10,473 nucleotides of DNA from QQVM01 sp035341855 (GTDB taxonomy: Bacteria; Bacteroidota; Bacteroidia; AKYH767-A; 2013-40CM-41-45): assembly GCA_035341855.1 (NCBI GenBank), contig DAOQWA010000075.1, positions 1 to 10,473 on the forward strand, given 5' to 3'. Positions 1 to 5,856 of the stretch are shown in pieces. The position numbers were made by a program, and so were the translations under genes. Within the stretch, counting starts at the first letter, position 1. Each line of letters opens with the position of its first letter. The notes under the pieces were generated by a model. That model did not search any database, was not told the DNA's origin, and saw only the letters and a program-made list of their open reading frames with translations.

Positions 1-483
1 ATAGATCAAATCATCCTCATCGAGGGCCCCCTTTTTATTCTTAAAATCAAAGAGATAAGCATCTAAGTCCTCAACACCGAGAGACAACTCTTCCAATAGT
101 GATTTGTCTGCACCCAGACCCGCCATTTCTTCTAACCAAGAACGCAGTACTGACTGTGCATAACTAAATTTACCGGCCACAAGACTATATGTAAATTTTT
201 CACCTTTTTCCCGGTCAACAAAAACGGGTAATGAGTCTAAATTTGGGTACTTCTCTGAGTAAATATCGGGTTTATCATCTGGCGCTTCTGCTTTGGTGTC
301 ACCCGATCCGGCTTTTTTCATTTGGACAATTTTCTGCGTGCCTGAAGAAGTTAAATGAAATTCCGGTGGCACCTGCATATTTTTGATAGATGCCGAGAAG
401 GGCCGCCCACTCGAAACTTCTGACAAATCAGAATCCGTTCGAATCGGACGATGACTTATCGGTGGATACAGATTTCGGCGCAT
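1..483 (-). CDS. N-terminal fragment of an unrecognised protein, possible secreted toxin/cargo-like
   Basis: The frame is open from an ATG at 483 to the left edge (161 codons, no stop), so this is the first part of a longer protein. An in-frame stop at 499-501 lies just upstream, and only ATT codons and similar separate it from the ATG, so the start is well fixed. There is no signal peptide or membrane segment. Residues 1-60 are polar and look disordered, with the stretch PPEFHLTSSGTQKIVQMKK at about residues 39-57. Residues 100-161 are acidic and probably helical (GKFSYAQSVLRSWLEEMAG, then LLEELSLGVEDLDAYLFDF). The PP-F-L...VQ-K pattern recalls the N-termini of Bacteroidota toxin or contractile-injection cargo proteins, which often carry PFQL...VQRK before the functional domain. 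That is a resemblance from memory, not an assignment. The functional domain would lie beyond the edge. I am sure of the coding frame and unsure of the function. Confidence 0.7.
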   Translation of the reverse strand, partial: MRRNLYPPISHRPIRTDSDLSEVSSGRPFSASIKNMQVPPEFHLTSSGTQKIVQMKKAGSGDTKAEAPDDKPDIYSEKYPNLDSLPVFVDREKGEKFTYSLVAGKFSYAQSVLRSWLEEMAGLGADKSLLEELSLGVEDLDAYLFDFKNKKGALDEDDLIY

Positions 484-1173
484 AATAATTGAAAATTTTT
501 ATTCAGAAAATCTACAAAGCCGGATAATAAAAACAAAAGAGATTCTCTCAGTGTGGCATTTAACGAGCCTTCAAAAATACAAAATAATGCTGGTATTAAT
601 TTATTTGTTTAATTCCTATTTAATTTAGGAAAGTGCTGCCCAACAGTCGCTTGAACCTTCTTTCTCCTTACCGATGTCTCCCAACTTAGAGGTAAGGCAC
701 TTGCACAAAAGCTCAAAGCGAATCACGATTGCCCTATAAGCATGTATAGTCCCCCAAAAGTCAGGTGCTTTTACGAAGACACAATTTTTACCTTAGGATG
801 CGAAGCCGGAAAATTAAAGAAAGGAGTACGGCAGGCTCGTTGATGTCTATATTTTTCATAATGACACAATCGAAATCCGATTTGTAAGAGGTTTATTATT
901 TCGAAATTAGTTATAAAATACAACTTCGATTTCCGGTTTGTCATTCGCCTCAAACGCCTATAAACAGGGGCTTTCTACCATTCTTTACCCGTTTGTAAGC
1001 GCTTACAGTCGTTTACAAACGACTACAAACGTTTATTTACCGGATAAATATTGACATGTGTTTCATCTTTGCCTTGTCAATCGGAATGAATGACTTTTGG
1101 GAATAAATCCGGGCATCAATTCATTGCGAATAAACTTTTAATTCATATCATAAACTTTTTAAATCATTACATT
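484..1173. other. Gene-poor intergenic stretch between the divergent left-edge gene and ssb
   Basis: No intact gene is convincing here. A TAnnTTTG match (TATTTTTG, minus strand, 572-579) could be the -7 element for the left-edge gene, but no TTG sits at the right distance. Two short protein-like frames are open: 628-792 on the minus strand (55 codons, no ATG, ending SDCWAALS) and 818-907 on the plus strand (30 codons, ending EIRFVRGLLFRN). Both lack starts and are bounded by stops, so they may be gene relics or chance. A 60-codon minus-strand frame at 771-953 overlaps both and has no recognisable content. The repeat cluster at 990-1034 is listed separately. Confidence 0.5.
990..1034. repeat. 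Cluster of 10-base repeats and dyads upstream of ssb, operator-like
   Basis: Three adjoining 10-base units run in register: CTTACAGTCG (1002-1011), TTTACAAACG (1012-1021) and ACTACAAACG (1022-1031). An inverted copy, CGTTTGTAAG, sits at 990-999. The cluster also contains the perfect palindrome TGTAAGCGCTTACA (994-1007), the dyad GTCGTTT-AC-AAACGAC (1008-1023) and AAACGTTT (1027-1034). The spacing of about one helical turn and the symmetry suggest a multi-site protein-binding region. It lies 140 bases before the ssb start, so it could control ssb. No binding protein is identified. Confidence 0.55.
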
Positions 1174-1512
1174 ATGACAACGCTAAGCAACCAAGTCCAA
1201 CTGATCGGAAACGTAGGTCAGCAACCGGAAATCAAAACTTTTGACAATGGTGGAAAAATCGCACGGGTAAGTCTGGCAACCAATGAGAAGCGCAAGAATG
1301 CGACGGGTGAGTATATCACGGAGACCACCTGGCACAATCTCGTATTCCGGGGAAAACACGCAGAAATTGTGGAAAAGCACGTCGAAAAAGGTAAGGAAAT
1401 CCTGGTAGAAGGAAAGATCATTAATCGTTCGTATGAAGACAAAAATGGTGATAAGCGGTATATAACCGAAATCCAGGTCCTTAACTTCAAGTTTTTGGGA
1501 GGGCGTAATTAG
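1174..1512 (+). CDS. ssb: Single-stranded DNA-binding protein, short form
   Basis: This encodes a 112-residue OB-fold SSB, which coats single-stranded DNA during replication, repair and recombination. The fold is recognisable throughout: NQVQLIGNVGQQPEI (6-20), the SLATNEK strand (33-39), TTWHNLVFRGKHAEI (51-65) with the conserved W53 and F58, and GKEILVEGKIINRSYEDKNG (73-92). I chose the ATG at 1174 because the family begins at this position. The frame is open back to an ATG at 1090, but the extra 28 residues do not look like SSB. The protein stops straight after the OB fold (FKFLGGRN) and lacks the linker and acidic DDDIPF-like tip through which standard SSBs recruit partners. It is therefore probably a secondary, accessory SSB like those common in Bacteroidota, often near mobile or competence genes. 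The gene stands alone, downstream of the repeat cluster at 990-1034. No clear terminator follows. Confidence 0.9.
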   Translation: MTTLSNQVQLIGNVGQQPEIKTFDNGGKIARVSLATNEKRKNATGEYITETTWHNLVFRGKHAEIVEKHVEKGKEILVEGKIINRSYEDKNGDKRYITEIQVLNFKFLGGRN

Positions 1513-1573
1513 ATCGGGGCCGGTGTCGGCTTGGTTAATCTGACTGAGTCACACCTTTCCCGTCTTGGCATCA

Positions 1574-2075
1574 ATGCCTGAAATCATCTACAACCTGACT
1601 GTTTCCGGTGTTGATGCCTTTCGATATCAATGACAATGCTTTGGATTGGATGGCCGGGCGGATGAGGCACTATTGTTTGGTAAAACACAGAACCGCTTGT
1701 CTGCTGATACCATTGCCTTTTGATAAGAATGTCATCCGGGCCAATTGTAATTTGGTTATCCAACTTTCTCTGTTATGGCTTCTTTGCTCTGGTGTGCCGG
1801 TGCCTGGTCATCGGCCTCCAAACAGAAAGGGCACACTACGAATTGAATTTGTTTCAAAATCCCGGTAAATATGGGAAACGACCTGCCCCAAGTGATGAAA
1901 GCATTAACCCGGCTATACTTTTGATTCAGACAACGAGGTCTATGGAAGCATGGAGGATAAAGACAACCGGTGTACGGTATGGTTTGGCCTTGTTTTACCC
2001 GGGAGGGATTGGTTGTCATTGACGGTCAAGAGCACAACACAGCTTCAAATCAGCAATCTTCAGGTAGTGTGGTAA
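1574..2075 (+). pseudogene. Possible decayed coding sequence, function unknown
   Basis: No single frame is open, but protein-like pieces follow one another on the plus strand when single bases are skipped. The first starts at the ATG at 1574 (MPEIIYNLTVSGVDAFRYQ, then TGA). The same frame continues after the stop with GRADEALLFGKTQNRLSADTIAF up to 1721. A later piece reads HYELNLFQNPGKYG (about 1833-1876). Skipping one base then gives NDLPQVMKALTRLYF (1877-1921). Skipping one T in TTTT (1919-1922) continues with DSDNEVYGSMEDKDNRC and on to a TAA at 2073-2075. At 1719-1722 another TTTT precedes TGA, and skipping one T again gives an open frame. The piece-to-piece reconstruction is inference and the middle section (1725-1830) is poorly resolved. 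I recognise no family. Alternatives are chance open frames, or sequencing indels in an intact gene. Two frames within this region (1608-1868 and 1720-2022) are open but do not look like proteins. Confidence 0.3.
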
Positions 2076-2123
2076 TGTTCGAAAAAGGTAATGTTCAAAA
2101 AAGGTAAGGGAATGTTCAAAAAA
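2071..2123. repeat. Three tandem copies of a 16-base unit
   Basis: The unit GGTAATGTTCGAAAAA (2071-2086) is followed directly by GGTAATGTTCAAAAAA (2087-2102). A third copy at 2103-2123 is interrupted by a 5-base insertion after GGTAA. The first copy overlaps the end of the putative decayed gene. Copy-number changes by replication slippage are the likely origin, and no function is evident. Confidence 0.75.
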
Positions 2124-2177
2124 GCAACTGTATACCAGGATGATTCATATAATAGTCCATAAAATCTAGGAATACTA

Positions 2178-2275
2178 GTCCCGGGATGAAACAATCCGGG
2201 GTTCAGATATACTTTTCCGGATTGCTATGCTACTAGAGCGCTGCTCTGTCCCGGGAGTGAAACAATCCGGGGTTC
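2178..2275. repeat. Pair of 27/28-base direct repeats with hairpin potential
   Basis: Copy 1 (2178-2204) and copy 2 (2248-2275) share GTCCCGGGA, then TGAAACAATCCGGGGTTC, and differ only by one extra G in copy 2. They are 70 bases apart. Each copy can fold on itself, CCCGG pairing with CCGGG across a GAAACA-containing loop. Between the copies, CAATCCGG (2192-2199) can instead pair perfectly with CCGGATTG (2217-2224), and AGAGC-GCT-GCTCT (2235-2247) forms another stem. The region may be an interspersed repeat of this genome or part of a structured RNA. No promoter or known RNA family is apparent. Confidence 0.7.
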
Positions 2276-2350
2276 CGGGATACCGAGGTTACAGTCGTAT
2301 AGACCAATTTCATTGATTTATAACGAATGTGCCTTCGGTTTTATCTTCAA

Positions 2351-2420
2351 TTTGCGTTGAAACGTGTTGAGTTTGTTAAATTTGGGTTAAAATCGTGTTG
2401 AAATCGTGTTGAAATCACAC
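2351..2420. repeat. Degenerate 10-11-base repeats, GTGTTGAAAT type
   Basis: Two exact tandem copies of AAATCGTGTTG (2390-2400 and 2401-2411) run into AAATCACAC. Weaker relatives precede them: GCGTTGA, AACGTGTTGA, GTTTGTTAAA and GGGTTAA from 2354. The block lies just beyond the transcription terminator of the tRNA. It has no evident coding or structural role. Confidence 0.55.
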
Positions 2421-2453
2421 AAAATAAAAAAGGGCTTCATTGCTGAAACCCTT
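2421..2453 (-). terminator. Rho-independent terminator after tRNA-Met / atpDC
   Basis: On the minus strand, AAGGGTTTCA (2453-2444) pairs with TGAAGCCCTT (2439-2430) in a 10-base stem with a single T-G wobble. The loop is a GCAA tetraloop and it is followed directly by TTTTTATTTT (2430-2421). It lies 13 bases after the tRNA 3' end and probably ends the whole minus-strand unit if atpD-atpC read through. Confidence 0.9.
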
Positions 2454-2465
2454 ATCATCATTGAG

Positions 2466-2539
2466 TAGCGAGGGGGGGGCTTGAACCCCCGACCTTATGA
2501 TTATGAATCATACGCTCTAACCAGCTGAGCTACCTCGCC
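2466..2539 (-). tRNA. tRNA-Met (CAT anticodon)
   Basis: A complete 74-base cloverleaf reads on the minus strand. The acceptor is GGCGAGG paired with CCTCGCT (the first pair is G-T), followed by discriminator A. The D arm is GCTCAGCTGGTTAGAGC. The anticodon arm is TATGA-TTCATAA-TCATA with anticodon CAT, and the T arm is GGGGG-TTCAAGC-CCCCC. CCA is not encoded. The regular first-position pairing and D arm fit an elongator rather than an initiator tRNA. A CAT anticodon can also mark tRNA-Ile2, whose C34 is changed to lysidine, and the sequence alone does not rule this out. The gene starts 59 bases after the atpC stop and is followed by a strong terminator. Confidence 0.93.
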
Positions 2540-2598
2540 ATGGTTTGGGGCGGTGAAGATAAATTCATTTTTTCAAACCAAAAGCTTTTTCTGGTTTT

Positions 2599-2847
2599 TT
2601 ATTCTGTAATACTCTGTACCAGGAGAGAAATATTGTTGTTAAGAACTTCAATAAAGCCTCCTTGTATTTTAAATGACATCAGCTTGCCTTCTGCGGTCTT
2701 TACTTCTACCTTGCCTTCGGCAAGTGCTGACACAATTGGCGCGTGATTATTCAGTATCTGAAATTCACCGGACACACCGGGCACCTTGACTGAAGTAATC
2801 TCACCGTTGAAATATTCAACGTCAGGGGTCAATACTGATAGTTGCAT
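2599..2847 (-). CDS. atpC: F1F0 ATP synthase epsilon subunit, short form
   Basis: This 82-residue protein is the epsilon subunit of the F1 central stalk, which couples rotor movement to catalysis and can inhibit ATP hydrolysis. The N-terminal beta-sandwich is clear: MQLSVLTPDVEYFNGEITSV (1-20), GEFQILNNHAPIVSALAEG (27-45) with the conserved NNHAP motif, and GGFIEVLNNNISLLVQSITE (63-82). The C-terminal two-helix domain found in the roughly 130-140-residue E. coli type is absent, as is usual in Bacteroidota. The inhibitory arm that inserts into F1 is therefore missing. It begins 33 bases after atpD and is surely cotranscribed with it. There is no sign of damage. Confidence 0.95.
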   Translation of the reverse strand: MQLSVLTPDVEYFNGEITSVKVPGVSGEFQILNNHAPIVSALAEGKVEVKTAEGKLMSFKIQGGFIEVLNNNISLLVQSITE

Positions 2848-2880
2848 CTTCCGATTTTTATTATTTCTTGTTCCTCTCTG

Positions 2881-4398
2881 TTATGCATTAGCTTCTGCAA
2901 GCAACTTTTTACCCTTGGCAATGGCATCATCGATGGTTCCTACCAGGTTGAAGGCATTCTCAGGATATTCATCCACCTCTCCGTCCATGATCATATTGAA
3001 TCCGCGGATAGTCTCCTCAATTGGAACCAAAACGCCCTTAAGTCCGGTAAACTGTTCGGCCACATGGAATGGCTGAGACAAGAATCGCTGTACCCTACGA
3101 GCACGGTGTACCACCAGTTTGTCATCTTCTGAAAGCTCTTCCATACCAAGGATGGCGATGATATCCTGCAATTCATTATAACGTTGTAGAATACCCTTTA
3201 CCCTTTGTGCACAATTATAATGCTCATGACCGATAACATTCGGGTCAAGGATGCGGGATGTCGAGTTCAGTGGATCTACAGCCGGGTAGATACCAAGTGA
3301 AGCAATCTTCCTGTCCAATACCGTTGTCGCATCAAGGTGAGCAAAGGTTGTTGCCGGAGCCGGGTCGGTCAAGTCGTCAGCAGGCACATAGACCGCCTGT
3401 ACGGATGTAATGGACCCCCGCTTGGTAGAAGTAATTCTTTCCTGCATAAGACCCATTTCAGTAGCCAGTGTTGGCTGATAACCTACCGCTGAAGGCATAC
3501 GTCCAAGTAGTGCGGATACCTCTGAACCCGCCTGCGTAAATCGGAATATATTGTCGATGAAGAAGAGGATGTCCCTTCCTCCGTTTGGATCATTAAGGTC
3601 TCCGTCGCGGAAATACTCTGCAAAGGTCAATCCTGACAATGCAACACGCGCACGTGCTCCCGGCGGCTCGTTCATCTGACCAAACACGAATGTCGCCTGA
3701 CTGTTTTTAAGCAACTCTTTATCCACCTTGCTGAGGTCCCATCCTCCTTCTTCCATCGAATGCTTAAATTCGTCGCCATATTTTACGATGCCTGACTCTA
3801 TCATTTCACGCAACAGGTCATTTCCTTCCCTTGTACGCTCTCCAACCCCCGCAAATACAGACATACCGTCATATCCTTTCGCAATATTGTTAATCAGCTC
3901 CTGAATCAATACCGTCTTTCCTACACCGGCACCTCCGAACAAACCGATCTTACCACCCTTCTGGTATGGTTCGACAAGGTCGATAACCTTGATACCGGTA
4001 TAAAGAATCTCCGTCTCTGTACTCAATTGCTCAAAAGTCGGTGGTTTCTGATGGATGGAGTAAGCATTGCTGCCTTTCTCTACTTCACCGATACCATCGA
4101 TCGCGTCGCCCACGACATTAAATAAGCGGCCTTTGATATGGTCGCCCACCGGCATGGAGATGGTGCCACCGGTATCGATGACTTCAGTACCCCGCTGCAA
4201 GCCGTCGGTAGCGTCCATCGCTACAGTACGCACACTGTCTTCTCCCAGATGTTGCTGAACTTCAAGGATAAGGTCATTGGTGCCTTCTCTCTTGATAACC
4301 AATGCATTAAAGATATCCGGAAGCTTAGAGCCTTCTCCGGAAAAGCTAACGTCAACTACAGGACCAATGATTTGTTTAACGCGACCTATGTTTGCCAT
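2881..4398 (-). CDS. atpD: F1F0 ATP synthase beta subunit
   Basis: This 505-residue protein is the catalytic beta subunit of F1, on the cytoplasmic face of the membrane, which makes ATP from ADP and phosphate using the ion gradient. The motifs are intact: P-loop GGAGVGKT (155-162), GERTREG (186-192) with the catalytic glutamate at 187, Walker B ILFFIDN with Asp at 282, the ALLGRMPSAVGYQPTLATEMG segment (296-316), and EELSEDD (420-426) in place of the usual DELSEED. It is longer than the roughly 460-residue E. coli protein, mainly through an insertion around residues 208-232 (EFKHSMEEGGWDLSKVDKE) typical of Bacteroidota. atpC follows at 33 bases. The other ATP synthase genes are not in the window, matching the split arrangement seen in this phylum. 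A good promoter lies upstream at 4461-4492. Confidence 0.98.
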   Translation of the reverse strand: MANIGRVKQIIGPVVDVSFSGEGSKLPDIFNALVIKREGTNDLILEVQQHLGEDSVRTVAMDATDGLQRGTEVIDTGGTISMPVGDHIKGRLFNVVGDAIDGIGEVEKGSNAYSIHQKPPTFEQLSTETEILYTGIKVIDLVEPYQKGGKIGLFGGAGVGKTVLIQELINNIAKGYDGMSVFAGVGERTREGNDLLREMIESGIVKYGDEFKHSMEEGGWDLSKVDKELLKNSQATFVFGQMNEPPGARARVALSGLTFAEYFRDGDLNDPNGGRDILFFIDNIFRFTQAGSEVSALLGRMPSAVGYQPTLATEMGLMQERITSTKRGSITSVQAVYVPADDLTDPAPATTFAHLDATTVLDRKIASLGIYPAVDPLNSTSRILDPNVIGHEHYNCAQRVKGILQRYNELQDIIAILGMEELSEDDKLVVHRARRVQRFLSQPFHVAEQFTGLKGVLVPIEETIRGFNMIMDGEVDEYPENAFNLVGTIDDAIAKGKKLLAEANA

Positions 4399-4460
4399 GT
4401 TTTTTTCTTGATAAATTTAGTAAAATCAATGGTTTAAGTGGCCTTGCCCCAAAAACGGTG

Positions 4461-4492
4461 CAAAAATATAACAACCAACGCACCTAACCAAA
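4461..4492 (-). promoter_or_regulatory. Bacteroidota-type promoter of atpD-atpC
   Basis: On the minus strand, TTTG (4492-4489) is followed by 20 bases and then TATTTTTG (4468-4461), an exact match to -33 TTG / -7 TAnnTTTG. The expected transcription start is near 4455, which leaves a leader of about 55-60 bases before the atpD ATG. Confidence 0.7.
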
Positions 4493-4576
4493 AAGTTTTC
4501 ACTATTTTTATAAATTACTGTAAGATAGAACAATGGGTCTTGACAAATTTCTGTCATTACAGCTTCCTGCTATGCT

Positions 4577-5266
4577 TCAACGTTTTGTTCCGCCCGGATA
4601 CAAATTTTTCAATGCTTCCCGTCGACTCAATCCCGACATTTCATGATGCTCCACAAATGACCGAACACGTGCAGGTTCCGTCTTGGCATATTCCCGCAAG
4701 GCCCAGCCAATGCCTTTTCGGATAAAGAAATCCTTGTGCAAGAGGTGAGGCAGAATAAATTGCTGAAGCATTTCCCAGTCAGTGGAAGACTTGTATTTCA
4801 GTTGCGTGAGGATTGAAGTCCTGATCAGCCAGATATTTCCGGAGGAATTCCACGCATACAGATCGTCCGTAGTGAGCATCCCGTCTTGATAGGATCTGCC
4901 TGCAGTATGTGTGGCAAGAAAATCTACGGTGTCCCACCAGGACTTTTCGGTGAGTGCTTGTTCTAATGGTTTTTTGATGTCTTTTCCGAATTTTTTTCGG
5001 TACGTATCCAACAGTTCCATCCCCGTATATTGAAACTCCCTTTCTTCGTTTTGCCAAAGTAATTCAAGAAGGATGGTTAATGCTTGTGTGTCAAAAATAC
5101 GGGCATTCTTAATAAAGGGTTTCACGATAAGACGCCGTTCTCCCTGCTTGATACCAAATGACCCGAATTGTCCCTTCAGGTATCTGATGATATGCACGGC
5201 ATTGGCTTGGTTGCGATGGCCGGCCAGCTGTGATTGCAGTTCGGAAATCCAGATTTCAGGCGTCAT
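4577..5266 (-). CDS. AlkD-family DNA glycosylase (DNA alkylation repair protein)
   Basis: This 229-residue HEAT-like helical-repeat protein of the AlkD/DNA alkylation repair family (PF08713 type) removes bulky or positively charged alkylated bases such as 7-methylguanine and 3-methyladenine. Signature segments are LLWQNEEREFQYTGMELLDTY (69-89), SWWDTVDFLATH (109-120) and KDFFIRKGIGWALREYAK (178-195). By recalled comparison with the B. cereus enzyme, the catalytic-site residues Trp, Asp and Trp correspond to W111, D115 and W188, all present, so it is probably active. Its ATG lies inside the end of recX (11-base overlap), so the two are translated together from one transcript. The 178 bases to atpD contain no strong terminator. 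The start is supported by the overlap and by the usual family length. Confidence 0.9.
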   Translation of the reverse strand: MTPEIWISELQSQLAGHRNQANAVHIIRYLKGQFGSFGIKQGERRLIVKPFIKNARIFDTQALTILLELLWQNEEREFQYTGMELLDTYRKKFGKDIKKPLEQALTEKSWWDTVDFLATHTAGRSYQDGMLTTDDLYAWNSSGNIWLIRTSILTQLKYKSSTDWEMLQQFILPHLLHKDFFIRKGIGWALREYAKTEPARVRSFVEHHEMSGLSRREALKNLYPGGTKR

Positions 5267-5693
5267 GGCTTAGTACTTTTTCGATTTCATTGTATTCAAA
5301 TCCACGGGACATAAGATATTGTGTCAGCTGGTAGGGAGACTGGGTTTTCTTTTCCTTCATTCTACGCTCCAGGAGTCGTCTGATGAGCTGCTGATATTCT
5401 TCTTCATCTATAACTTCCAATCCCTTGCGGATACTGTAATCGGAAACCTGCCTTTGCTTCAAGGCATAGGTGATCTTCTGACGCCCCCAATGATTGATGT
5501 TAAACTTGCCCGAAACAAAGGCGCGGGCATACCGTTCTTCATTCAGGAAGTTCTCACTAATCAGGGTGGCAATGATTTGTTCCAGTTCTTCTCCAAAAAT
5601 CTTCCACTCAATCAGCTTGCTGCGCACCTCGGAGTGGCATCTCTCCTGATAAGCACAATATTTTCTGGCCCTTTCCAAATTGATCGCTAACAT
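5256..5693 (-). CDS. recX: Regulatory protein RecX
   Basis: This 145-residue helical protein binds RecA filaments and limits recombinase activity. RecX features are CAYQERCHSEVRSKLIEW (13-30), LISENFLNEERYARAFVSGK (43-62), WGRQKITYALKQRQVS (68-83) and EYQQLIRRLLERRMKEKK (98-115), followed by a third three-helix repeat ending LMSRGFEYNEIEKVLSHDA. The length is normal for the family. No recA is in the window, as is often the case when recX is unlinked in Bacteroidota. The gene overlaps the following AlkD-type gene by 11 bases, forming a small DNA-repair operon, and is divergent from dut. The ATG at 5693 fits the family N-terminus. It lies only 4 bases after a perfect -7 element, which implies an almost leaderless mRNA. 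Confidence 0.93.
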   Translation of the reverse strand: MLAINLERARKYCAYQERCHSEVRSKLIEWKIFGEELEQIIATLISENFLNEERYARAFVSGKFNINHWGRQKITYALKQRQVSDYSIRKGLEVIDEEEYQQLIRRLLERRMKEKKTQSPYQLTQYLMSRGFEYNEIEKVLSHDA

Positions 5694-5697
5694 TATG

Positions 5698-5705
5698 CAA
5701 AGGTA
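5698..5705 (-). promoter_or_regulatory. Candidate -7 element of recX-alkD
   Basis: TACCTTTG reads on the minus strand and is followed by CATA and the recX ATG. It matches TAnnTTTG exactly. No TTG is present 19-20 bases upstream, so the -33 element is absent or weak. Transcription would begin at or within about two bases of the start codon. Confidence 0.5.
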
Positions 5706-5797
5706 ATCGGGAAAAGGTAAGAAAGGATTGATTGATGTGTATATTTAATTGGATTAAACACGACAACCATCCTCCCGACACAACTATCTTCCAATTA

Positions 5798-5828
5798 TTA
5801 GGTATTAATGACGGAAATGTTATCTTCG
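5798..5828 (+). promoter_or_regulatory. Candidate promoter of dut
   Basis: TATCTTCG (5821-5828) differs from TAnnTTTG at one position and is preceded, 20 bases upstream, by TTA (5798-5800) in place of TTG. The expected start is near 5833, giving a leader of about 24 bases. The match is imperfect. Confidence 0.4.
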
Positions 5829-5856
5829 CATACTTTACAGCAAAAATTTTTATACC

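Noticed and set aside
990..1034. CRISPR array
   Set aside because: The units are 10 bases and directly adjacent, with no spacers. The pairs and triples at 2071-2275 also have too few copies for CRISPR.
1051..1080. TTGACA followed by possible promoter elements for ssb
   Set aside because: No TAnnTTTG lies at the required distance. CATCTTTG (1064-1071) is too close to TTGACA, so no promoter is called.
1090..1173. Longer N-terminus for the SSB from the ATG at 1090
   Set aside because: The 28 extra residues do not resemble SSB, whereas the family N-terminus begins exactly at the ATG at 1174.
1218..1490. Long minus-strand frames over ssb
   Set aside because: They lie entirely opposite a clear SSB gene and have no recognisable protein features.
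1513..1560. Terminator after ssb (GCCG-GTGT-CGGC and TGACT-G-AGTCA)
   Set aside because: Stems are only 4-5 bases and no T-run follows.
1756..2019. 87-codon minus-strand frame with a CPFC motif
   Set aside because: A single CPFC is not enough, the composition is not protein-like, and it overlaps the better-supported plus-strand pieces.
2842..3132. Plus-strand frames opposite atpD and atpC
   Set aside because: They are shadows of strongly conserved ATP synthase genes.
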